Source: Oryzias latipes (Eukaryota > Chordata > Actinopteri > Beloniformes > Adrianichthyidae). From it: 64,000 bases of DNA. The position numbers were made by a program, and so were the translations under genes. The stretch spans positions 14,505,950 through 14,569,949 of the forward strand of contig NC_019872.2 of the NCBI RefSeq assembly GCF_002234675.1. Reading direction: 5' to 3'. The notes under the pieces were generated by a model. It was not told where the DNA came from. It saw nothing but the letters and a program-made list of their open reading frames with translations, and ran no database searches. Positions 50,847 through 62,200 of the stretch are shown piece by piece (position 1 is the stretch's first letter; each line of letters begins with the position of its first letter).

Positions 50847-50999
50847 TGACCAAAATTACTTCATATACACTGAATAAATGCAGTGCGTCATCTTAGGCGA
50901 TCAATAAAAGCCCAAATCAAAGCACCATATCGGATTTTTGGAGCCAAATAAAGCTCAAAATATTTTGTGGGAGTGATTATTTCATGGGAACAAATTCAT

Positions 51000-53900
51000 C
51001 ATTTTTTTACCCATGTCGGCTCACGGGCTCCGTGTAGAACTGAATTCCAACACGGATAAAAATCCCCAAAAAACAGTTTATTTTAATGAGTGAACTCCAT
51101 GACTAAAAGTATGTAAAAAGTTACCTTTCAAAGTGTTTAGCAGGAGAGAGTTGCCTGCAGTAACAGCTGCACACTAATGAAGTGAAAACTGATTGGCGGA
51201 ATCACTTTAAGAGTGGGGATTCTGCGTCCACACATGACTGCAATTTATTTCCCTTCAAATTTGGAAAGCTATTTACCTTAATAAGCACTAAGTCTGTTTT
51301 TACTTGACTTTGAAGGGCAAATAGAACTTAATCCTTGTATTATTTTGATTGGACACTTCCTAACAGGAACACAAAGAGACTCACTTATTATTTCTTTGTT
51401 TTTGTCCGCTAACCTCCCTTACTCTCAAACGATGAGGTGACTGAAAACACATTTTTATCCAATGCTCTAGGTGATCTAACAAAATCTGGCAGGAGAGCGG
51501 AAAACTCTGTCCAAAAAGCAAAAATAACAAAGGACACGTTGAAGAAAGGCACAAGCGGTCTGTGTCTTCTGAAGACAAATATGTGTTTATGGGTGTATAT
51601 TCTCTTTCCTGTGAGTCTGAGCAAGGCATGGTTTCACATCTGGAGCAGTCATCACAGCAATCAGGGCTCTGAGATGTTTGGGTAAGACCTGCTTGACTCT
51701 CAAATTAAGGGCCAACAGTTACGTTCTGCGAAGAAGCCTGTGGAGACTCGGACACCAGATTTGGCTCAGGAAGAAGAGGCCTGAATACCTCATAAACACT
51801 CCTCATTACTCAAGTGCCAAATGAGTTCACTGCAGACTGGACCTATTCATTATTTCTTTTGATGCACAATTGAACTGTAACACACTTATCATGTAATCCT
51901 GGACAGACTTCAAATGCTCCATCTGACATCTGAAAAGAGCTGGTTGTTAATTACAGATTAAAACTGTGAAGCGGCCCCCGCTCCTTTTCATCACGTGGGG
52001 GAGGGGGAAAAAAAGGAAAAGCTTTTGTTGGGATTTGTCTTAAAAACTCTTACAAAGCTTTTGTTTAAACTCTGACGTTTGCAGTTAGGACGATGTAACT
52101 AACGTGTTCATGACATGTACCCAGCCATTGTCCGAGCCGTGAGGCAAAGCGCCAAAATTCAGCTGAAATAATCAGGATCAACCTAATTAATGAGGGGGCA
52201 AGGGTGTAATAAAAACAGACCTCTTGATAGATTTCGGAAGTATTTTGATGAAGTATAAACTTGGGTCGGGGGGGTTGCTGAGGACCTTAATCAGCTATGA
52301 AAGCAAACATATCTATCAGTTTTGATTAACTTAACACACTTTGGCCCTCCTTAAATCAAAGGACTGCTTGATAGATTTGCAATGCTTGAGTTCCCCACAA
52401 ACACTGCAAGGATTTTTTAGAAGAAAAAAACACAGATAATGCCTTTTTTTTTTTGAAAATGGCAAAGATTTTATCCCAGAAGATATTTTGCATCACCAAT
52501 TTTATAGTCGTTTGGGGGGGACAAAACTTTTTTCTCTGATGCATGCACGTGAGATCTAAATATTCAAGTTTAAAAAAAAAAAAGTTGGGTTCAATTGAAG
52601 ACGTGCATGATCTCCTATCCAGAATTTTCTCTTTCTTCTCACTGAATCTCTTGTTATTGGGCAGCAAAAACAGTGAGAGCTGACTGGCTGTTTGATTTAT
52701 ACCAACTGACTGCCCCCAGCTGTTACAATCGCCACAGCCAAGACAAAGCATGCATAGCTGAATTAGCCCACGGGACAAATTCAAACTCCTAAAAAGAAAA
52801 GTTGGACTGCTTTTGATCTTAAAGGAGATAAGACTTTAGAGCAGGATTTTAATTTTGAAAAACGACAGAACTTTCATGACTGCAACAAGAAATGTGTTTA
52901 AAAAAAAGAAGAAGAAAATGAAACTGCTCTTTCTCACTGTGGTGGGAGCTGACAGACAGTTGTAAACAGTCAGCTACAAAGATAAACACTAAAACATACG
53001 AAGCGTTTTGTCAAAATGGTAAAGGCGCACAGAGAAAGGGGATCATTTTTTTAAAAAATCGTTTATTGACATTGGTAAGACACAACAGAGATGCGCCCAC
53101 AGTGTAAAAGCAACACAAAGGGATGAAGCACACTGGGAGTCCTCAGAGAAGAGAAGACTTCTGATTCCCCCATGCAGCCAACCAAACCTGCTGCTGTACG
53201 CTTGTCGAGTCCTGGGAGCCACAGTCATAATGGACCCCTTTTGATCAGGCAGGCAGATGAGCGGCTCACAGTGCTGCTGAGAAAACTTTGATGTTTTGAC
53301 TGCTTTAGTTTTGCAGTAAGTTTCAACAAAAAGGGGCTTATAGTCTGCAGTCTCTGGAAAATGTCTTATTTCACTTGAAATGCATATGTGAGGTTGTGAC
53401 ACCCAAATATCACACACTCTTTGACATACCTTAAGTCTTCGATCATTTACAGGATCAACGTGAAAAGCAGCTTTTCATGTCGACTTTGCACATAACACAT
53501 TCAAAACGTAAAGTGTTGCATAAAGCGCTAAGAATCAGCTGACTGATGTCCATTGTGTGAGTACTTCACACTGATTTGCCGGGTTGAATATCAGCATCTA
53601 AAGCTGCTTTTTTCTGCTTCAGACTCTGCTGGAATTACGTTAGATGTGTAAACGATTGAAGATTTACAGTTGTCAAAAAAATCTCAACACAGAAGTTAAA
53701 GGTGGGATGTTAAAGGGTTGAAGGAAACCTAACATGTTTTGGGAATTCTGACCTAATAGTGGCAGCATTACAGTATGTATTGACACAAACTTGGTCTAAA
53801 GTTTAAAATCATGGTCTCTCAGAGCATGAAGGTTTTTCCTTCCACAAAACTGAGATGACTTTCTTTAGACGTGGTACCTTTGAAAATCCCTGGCTGTGAT

Positions 53901-54150
53901 AGCCTAAGCATCCCTGGGAGCGGTAAGGGTTGGTTACCTCAGCATTTAGTTGGTGAAGTAAAAAAATGGGTTATGTCCAAATTCCCTCAAAACTCCCTAA
54001 CCCCTAAAACTATATAGTGCAGGATTATTTAGTGCTCAGAATTTTAAAAGCAATTCGGACACCATGCTCACTACTTTTTTTTAAAATGCCAAATATGATG
54101 TCACCAATTTCCTGAAGTAAAAACCGAATAAATTTGAACTTTTTACAAAG
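51000..54150. other. Intergenic sequence with few repeats, no gene recognised
   Basis: The interval is unusually free of the window's repeat families. The longest frame (53417-53043, minus strand, 124 codons) has no recognised family or splice context. Low repeat density could mean retained regulatory sequence; nothing in the bases proves it. Confidence 0.35.
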
Positions 54151-54179
54151 ACTATTCTTTAATCCACCGTGACTTCCTG

Positions 54180-54410
54180 AATAAGTTATAAAAATCGTGG
54201 AGGTGGCTCCCTGAGGAGGTGTTCCACACGTGTCCGAATGAGAAGAGCCATGACACGCTGGAGAGACGACATCTCTCGGCTGGACTGGGAATGCCTTGGG
54301 ATTCCCCTAGAGGAGCTGGAGGAAGTGGCCGGAGAAAAGGAAGTGTGAGCATCTTTGCTTAGACTGCTTCCCACTCAGAGGACACCTTGCCTTAACAAGG
54401 CTGTTAAAAT
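54180..54410 (+). pseudogene. 3' tail of a LINE reverse-transcriptase frame
   Basis: The frame TRWRDDISRLDWECLGIPLE then ELEEVAGEKEV matches the C-terminal tail repeated in fish LINE ORF2 proteins. The usual Trp after KEV is a stop here and only this tail is present, so it is a 5'-truncated dead copy. Confidence 0.55.
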
Positions 54411-54829
54411 ATTACCATCATAATGACTGATACTGCTCTCATGTCCTAGTAATAGAGAGCATTATTTTACCTTCTAGCAGCTTTATCACATTACATTGGA
54501 ACAGTCTGGACTTGATGGTTTTTGTAAGTTTTTCGATACAATCAGTGCTTCAAAGTTTTATTGTTTGCATAAAAACAAAATAAAGAGATGATGGGATTTT
54601 GATACCATTCCACAGACAAATATTTTGGTGGACAAGAATCAGTTGACACAAATTGAAAAGACTGTACTGAGGTAAAAAAAAATATATATACAGTTTAGGA
54701 TTAGATATAACTACTTCAGTCAGTAAAACAAGCTAGACTTAACACAGGTTGCCTCAGTGGTTACTATGGTTTGAGAAAAACATCAGGATCATATTTAGAC
54801 TTTTGTTTTTGTTTTTCAGAGTACAGGAA

Positions 54830-55385
54830 TTTTTTACATAGTCTGGCTAAGAGTGCGACTTATACTCAGGTATGATTAATACCTAATTAAAAATAAATAT
54901 ATAAATAGCAAAAACCACTAGAGGGCACTGTCTGTGTTGGTATCAGTATTTGCTACTGACAGCAACACAGAAGAACAAGCACTGCTCAGTCTCACTCCGG
55001 GTTTGGCGGAATTGTTCTAAAGCAACACAGAGGATGAAGAATTCAATGAATTTAGTGATTTTTCCAAAGAGTTTAGTTAACTTGTTAGCATGTTCTTATT
55101 TCTAAAGCTATCTTAAAAATTGCTCATGAGTTGTCTAAATGTGCTAGATTCTTCCCACAAAGCTAAATAACATGAATGTGTTAAAGCATGCATATATTGA
55201 ATTTATTGTTGATATCTATTCCACTAATTTAATTTGCATTTCAAGATGAAATGTCCGTTCTTGTTCTTGTATTTTGCTAAATAAATTTCTCCCAAAAGTG
55301 TGACTTATTTATGATTTCTTCTTCTTTATTATGCATTTTTTTGGCAGCTGTGATCTATACTTCAAAGTGACTTATAGGCCAGAAA
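54830..55385 (+). mobile_element. R3 repeat, forward copy
   Basis: It shares an order of motifs with 60205-61390 in inverse orientation: gtgcgacttata, cactagagggc, caacacagaggatgaagaattca, cttgttagcatg, gttcttgtattttgctaaataaattt and ctcccaaaagtgtgactta. It has no intact frame; it is probably a decayed DNA transposon. Confidence 0.6.
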
Positions 55386-55423
55386 AAAACTTTAAGTTTG
55401 ATCCAAATTTGAATTCATTTTTT

Positions 55424-55690
55424 GGGGCTGCATGGTGGCGTGGTTGACAATCTTACATCATAGCCAAAAGGTTCTAGGCTCAAATCCCAGCTGGAGTGGA
55501 GTTTGCATGCTCTGGGTTTTGCTTGGGTTTACTCTGGGAACTCCAGATTTCTCCCACAGTCCAAAAACATGCATCTGGGGTTGATTGATGATTCCAAAAG
55601 TTCCTATCTACGAAATTTGTGGTTGTATGTCTTTGCACAGCCCTCCAATGGGCAGCCTATGGTGTACCCCACTTTCACAAAACAATAGCT
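55424..55690 (+). mobile_element. Diverged SINE of the 17789 family
   Basis: ggctcaaatcccagctggag (B-box region) is followed by ggagtttgcatgctctgggt and cagtccaaaaacatgcatct, the same order as in the copy at 17789-18182. It is much more diverged and lacks the 3' tail. Confidence 0.6.
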
Positions 55691-56221
55691 GGGTGGGGTC
55701 TAACAGGTTTAAAAGGTTTAAAAAAGTTTTTAAAAAAATAGAAGGATAGACTATTCTATTAATTTTGGTGCGCGCATGAAATTTTTTTTTTCCTGATTAT
55801 CTTGACTGTCATTTAAGTCTTAGTCACATGCACCCATAACCCGCACAGGTGCTGTGGGTTTTGGGGTTTTCTGGGCCAGTGGAGGTTCATTGACAGGAGC
55901 AGCTGCATCCTAAGGGGAGTGCAAGAGTCTTGTAGTTCCCCTGAGGCTTGGAAGCCCCCTCAAGTAATGTAATAAAAATTAAAAGTGCGTAAAAAAACGT
56001 GCATGAACAATTTCCTCTACAGGCTCACAGCGTGGTCAATGACTTTGATATTTCACGAGGGTCCCCTGTGTGCCTCATACAGGTTTGCCTCTTTCTCTCA
56101 GACAGCCCGTATCCACCTATTAGGACAGTCGTGACTAAGTTCTTTGAGACACTTCTATTATGGAACATGACACAAAAGCTTGATGAATCATGCTGCAATA
56201 AATTCAGATCTTTGTTGAAAG

Positions 56222-56318
56222 TCAAATCATTGAAGAAAAAAGGTTCAGCGCACTGTCTTGTGGGGTCTAGATGACCCAACTCCCAATGTTAAAGTGCCTA
56301 GGATAGCACAAGGGTTAA
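56222..56318 (+). mobile_element. R2 family copy 4, 3' half only
   Basis: It runs from aaatcattgaagaaaaaagg to the intact terminus taggatagcacaagggttaa. The 5' half is missing. Confidence 0.75.
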
Positions 56319-56399
56319 TGAGAGCTGCTTCATCTGTATCTTTGCCTGTTTTTATATGAAACATAAACACAAAGAGTTAAGTTGGGCTTTAAAAGTCTT

Positions 56400-58140
56400 T
56401 GCATGGAAACTGAAAGGCTGTGAGTGTAGCAGAGATCATGAAAGAAGGGTAGAGGCAGTGAACTTTAACAGTGGGTCAATAAGCAAAATCAGAAGACGAA
56501 TGAAAAATCATCAGCTTCCCTCTTAACATCATGTACTACATTCCATGTTCTATGCTAAGACAAAAAGTTCACAAAAGAGAGATTTAACTTTATGACACAG
56601 AGCAGGAACATGAAAGTGATCCTGGCTCCTCAGCATTCTGCAGCTTGTAAAAATAAGGGGTTCAAAATAAGCCTTTTGCACCAACATGTTCTTTGAGATT
56701 AGGCTTAAATGTGAAACAAAAAGAAGTGTGAGACAAACAAGAGCAAGTCTGTTGAGGACTGAAATGACCAATTGTGAGTGAGGGTTTCAAATGGGCTGCT
56801 CAGCTTCTGCTTTTGATTTCCATGCATTCAATAACATTTCATCTTCTATATGGGAAAACAGGTTTTCTGGGCTTCTAAAGATTTGCTTAATATAGGCCCT
56901 CAGGCTATGCCATGCAGCTCACGCTGTGTTTTCTCAAAAGACCAAAACCTCTTTGAACATCCAGACCTGTCTTAAGCAAACATAGCTGTCCTGACTGCTT
57001 CTTAAAAGGCGTACAACAGTCCAGAGATGGGGAATTTGATTCTGTCAGACAGTTTTCAAAACTTGACTTTGACTTTATGATTTGACACTTGACCTTAGCT
57101 TCAAAGGCACTGACCGTTTTAAATGAAATGTTTTTGTTCTTTTGCTTGATTATTACTTTGTTTGCAAATAAGTTAAATTAGGTTTAAAAAAAAGTTAGCT
57201 TCAGCGTGTGATTGGCTGATTTTATCGTGCTATTCACATGGCTGGAAGACCAGCAAGTATAGAGCAGCAGTTCTGCAGGCAGTTCGACCACGAATAATTC
57301 AAACAGTGATCAGCTTATGTTGACAATGACAGCATGAAAAAGAAAACTATTTTCGGTCTGATGCTCAAAAGTTACCTTTAGCTTCACTTGTTACTTTAAA
57401 TGTTAAAGAAGAATCACATTATGATGAAAATGGTGCACTAGTTAGACTGCACTTGCTGTTTAGGGTTTGTTAAGATCTACAAAGTGTTGTGCAAGCCATA
57501 AACTGTAGTTTAAATGAGGATTTGGCTGTAATATGGGGCGTAGAGAAGCAGCTCCAGACTTGGGGTGCTGCTGGAACAAAGCCCTTGACAATGGTCTGAA
57601 ATTACGCATGAGATGCACACTGTGTTCTCTGTGCTATACACATGAAAGTGCTGGACACTCTGGATACAGGCCTGCATCTGGAACAAGCTGGATCAAAGAA
57701 GGGGTCTATGCACGCAGGAGAAAACGGTGGCTGGGGTCTGGAGCGCGTATGAGAGATGCTCACTGGACGAAGTACAGACGGTGCGCAATGCTACTCAAAA
57801 TAAACATCCATCTATTACTCAGTCCGGATTTGTTATCGGGGCACAGCCTGTGCATCCTAGCTATTGTTAGGACTCACAGGTGGAATGCTGGAGACAAGAC
57901 TGATTGACTTAACTTGAAAAATGTATATACCTTTGGCAAAATGTCATGAATCCCATTAAAGATTCTAAAGCCTTCATATTTACATTTTCATAATTTGATA
58001 CATGCTTCATAATACGCAAAGGGAATCAAACAGTTAACTTGAACATGGTTCCTGCAAGCACACAGCTATGGTTATTTAGGAATAGCTGGGTAGACACTGA
58101 GGTAGACATCAAAATATTTGCCCAAAACAGTAATAGTGAG
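56400..58140. other. Intergenic sequence, nothing recognised
   Basis: No repeat family, RNA gene or exon was supported. A frame at 57533-57907 (+, 124 codons, Cys/Arg-rich) has no family resemblance. Confidence 0.4.
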
Positions 58141-58312
58141 AAAATTTTGTTTTTATTTTACATTTTTCATTTTTCTTTAAAGCTGTGAACGCAAACAAAC
58201 TCAGCTTTGCAAAATAAAACTGCTCCTGATGTTTTGTGTTGTCAGACCATGAAAATAAAATAAAAAAATCTTTGCAACAGGATAAAACATGTTGTATTAT
58301 ATGTAATTCCAA

Positions 58313-58524
58313 TACCCCTTGTGCTATCTTAGATGACCCCACCCTCACATTGACGTGTTCTCTCTACCATGACACAGGTGGACAAAGGTGAAGAGGATTT
58401 CATGTAATCCATGGACACCAGTGAAGATCACAATTCATTGAAGAAAAAAGGTTCACCGCACTGTCTAGTGGGTCTAGATGACCCAACTCCCAATGTTAAA
58501 GTGCCTAGGATAGCACAAGGGTTA
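58313..58524 (+). mobile_element. R2 family copy 5
   Basis: It starts acccc ttgtgctatcttagatgacc and ends taggatagcacaagggtta; the outer TTAA is eroded on both sides. The interior matches copies 1-3. Confidence 0.75.
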
Positions 58525-59216
58525 CAAGCTGTTGTCTAATAAAAACATGTCAATCTTTACCCTTAATCTTACAGGCGTCTTCATTAAAAATAGCTTACAT
58601 TCACATAAATGAAACCAGAATGCTTTAAATAAGGTAACAAAACCTCAACATATATTTACATCACATCTGTCAAAAACATTATAGCCTGCTTTTCACATGC
58701 AGTCTTCATATAGCGACCCTTTACTCCTCAGTCTTAATTATTTGTCAGTTTCCGGGCCAATCCATCACATGAACAACTTCAACCCTTACAAGTGCAGTCA
58801 ACAACCAAAAAAATGGTCACTCATTATGCTATTAATTTACAAATAAAACTCCAAATGAGAAAACACATTATAGAGATAAAAAACTCACATTTTTCCATGA
58901 CTATTAAAAACCATAACCTCTCATATTTTGTTTAGTGTTATGGATTTTACCTTTGACATAAAGTGATGCAAATGAATACAACATGTTGGGAGGAAGACAG
59001 GAATACATTTACGGTTCGTTGTTTGCATGCTGAATGCAAAAAACGCCTCATGGTAAGAATGATAAAATTGCAAAATGATCAATGCTTTTATGCCTATGTT
59101 ACAGGGCTGAAAGGCACAAGGATGACAGATGAGTTCCTGTTCCATATACACAGAGGAAAGCTTGAATAAGTTGATTAAGTACATTATCTTAGCGGCAAAA
59201 TTTCTGAGCAGCAACT

Positions 59217-62200
59217 TTAAGGGGAACACAGGCCCTCAGTTTGCTTGGGATTTAGGAAAGTCAATATTTCCCGGATGCCATCTTCACAAATGGTGGTCTG
59301 CGGAGCCTTGCTCAGATTTTCCCCCACATCCTTAAACTTTTTCCACATCTCTGGAAAAAAAATCAACCAGAATGAATGCAGAGACCAAAACACAAGACAC
59401 ACACACTAAATCATGTAGTACCAAAAGATAAGTGATAATTATGAGGAGGAATGCTGAGGTTTCTTCTCGCTTTGGGATTTAGGAATTCTGTCCAAGCGAA
59501 TGTGAATGATGAGACAGCTAAAGTTAAGACATGCCCAAAAACCAACTGGATGAAAAAGTTGGGGACCAATCCGCAAAACTGCCTGGTCCATTATCCGTCA
59601 CACCATGTGCTTTAGAGGGGTAAAACAAATGCAAGGCGCTCACACTGTGGTCCTTGGTTAAACAACAGAGATGCATGGTAAATGCCACAATAGATTTTTA
59701 AAGGAGAACCACAACTTAAATAATTCTGTTTTATTATGCATATATTTTAAGGAAGACTGTCAAACATGGGTGACAGGACAGCAAGGTAGCAGGACTGTTA
59801 TTGTCCACATCCACCGTGTACTCTTTTGTGAACTTTATTTTTCTTGGCATTTATTATTCTGATTTAAAAATACATCATGCAGTAACTGAAGATCAAACCA
59901 TAAACAAACCTTCATCAAGCATTGTAAGCAGTGTGTAATTTTCTGGATGGTCCGTGATATCTTTACGTTGAACATCCCCAATCTCCATCATTTGCAAAAT
60001 TCCTGTAAAAATGAAGAATTTTGCTGAGAACCCAGAATCTTGGAGAAGCAGGACCAACAATTTGTCTTAATTCTGTGTTTTTTTTAAGGTTGTTCTTAAA
60101 TTTGAAGTCAACAAGGAAGAAAGAAGTATTGCAGTTCATTAAGTCACCACTGGAGACAGGTTTCAGAAGGGAAAGGAGTATTTTCTGTTTTTTTCCTATG
60201 TTTAAAAGTCCAGCTACTGCATTTATCTTGACTATAATGCACTCAAGACGCAGTGGCTAAAAAATATATAATAAAGAAGAAAAAATCACATATAAGTCGC
60301 ACCTTTGGGAGAAATGTATTTAAGAAAATATGGAAACAAGAACGAACATTTCATTTCAAAAGGAAAATCATGGCGAAGTAGATAATAATAATAGACTAAA
60401 TATATGCACGCTTCTCTATAACACATTGATGCTTATTTGGCTTTTTAGAAGTATAGTGCTACATATTATTGCAACAGTACATTAGTGCAACATATGAACA
60501 GTTATTAAGATAACCTTAGCATAAAAAAAACATGCTAACGAGCCAACTAAACTCTCGACATCACTTCAAATCACTGAATGCGTTGAATTCTTCATCCTCT
60601 GTGTCTCTTTGGAACGATACCACCTGGCCTGGCATAAGACTGAGCGGCGTTTCTTCCTCTGCGTTGCTGTCAGAACCAAATACTGATGTATACCTAAAGG
60701 GCCCTCTAGTGGTTGTTAGCACTATTTTTAATCACATATAGCAGTGGTCCCCAACCCCCGGTCCGTGGGTCATTTGGTAGCGGGCCGCAGAGAAAGAATA
60801 AATAGCTTACATTACTTCTGTTTTATTTATTTTGGAATTTGAAAGATGTTTTATTTTGAAAAATTGCCCGATTCTCTGTTACATCTGTCTATGTCAGTCT
60901 TGACGCAGGCCAAGGCGCTCTTCTCGGTCACGTGATAGGTTACCGCTAAAATAAAACCCAGAAGCTAGTAAAACGAGTAACAAACGAACGTCTTTGGAAA
61001 GTTTCTTTGCCAAGGGGAAAACGCCCAGCCTGGAGACAGAAAAGGAGCATTCGACTTCCAGAAAAAGAAAGCTGAGTTTAATAGACAGTACTCCTTTTTT
61101 GCACCATGAGTGTGAGAAGGGGAGAGGATGATGACACCTGTGCGATGTACAATGTTAAGCGAGTCAAAATAAAAGCTCAGGGTTCGTCCTGTTACGTCTC
61201 TGTTCCTATCAGCATAGTATTACTATAATCTTCATCCTACAGTTGAAAGACCGTTCTGTGGAAGTTTTTAGTGATGTCAAAAAAGAAGTTTGGGGACCAC
61301 TGAACACCTGAGTACTAGTCGCACCCCCTGCCAAACTTTGAAAAAAATCACAACTTATTCTCAGAAGACTATAATATACACCCAAAATAAACATATGTAC
61401 AGCATAATTTCCATTTTTCATGTGTGTTTCCTTACTCAACTGTGAGCTTGTAGGTGCCTCTAGGGCAGTGTTTCCCAACCATGATCCTCGGGGCACATTG
61501 TCCTGGATATTTTCAATCCAACCCTGCTCTAACACACCTACTTTTGATGATTGTCATTGTCAAGCTTCTGCAATGCCTGATGATGAGCTGAATCAGGTGT
61601 GCATAAGCAGGTGTGCATAAGCAGGTGTGCATAAGCAGGTGTGCATAAGCAGGTGTGCATAAGCAGGTGTGCATAAGCAGGTGTGCATAAGCAGGGCAAC
61701 ATGGAAAACATGCAGGACAGTGTGCTCCGAGGACCAGGTTTGGGAAACACTGCTCTAGGGGGTGTTTTTAACTGGTGGATTCAAAAGAACCTAGTGTGTG
61801 TTTATGGTCCAAAAGGCTTCAATTGCTCATTTTCAGGCAACTTTGTGACACACTTCTGACAATATGTCCCACCTAATTTCTGCTTCATTTTTACCCTAAA
61901 TATTCGATGGGTGTTATTAGAAATTATCATTCTTTTTTAGTATTTGTCTATCTATTAAAGAGAAAAGCCTAACGTTATTATTAAATAACACAGTAAATGG
62001 TGCACACTTGTATACCGCTTTAATACCTTATTAGAAAGCCCAAAGCACTGTAAAATAACAATCCCATGCACCCATACACACACACATTCACACACTGATG
62101 TCAGCTCTGCTGCCTAACACTGGCGTCAACTTATAACCATCAATTATTATAGCTTGGCGCCATTGCCACAGCAATGTGGGGTTCAGTGTCTTGCCCAAGG

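Noticed and set aside
53043-53417. 124-codon minus-strand frame
   Set aside because: No recognisable family, no splice sites that extend it, ordinary length for chance in this composition.
57533-57907. 124-codon Cys/Arg-rich plus-strand frame
   Set aside because: The Cys spacing fits no zinc-finger or secreted-domain pattern and there is no supporting context.
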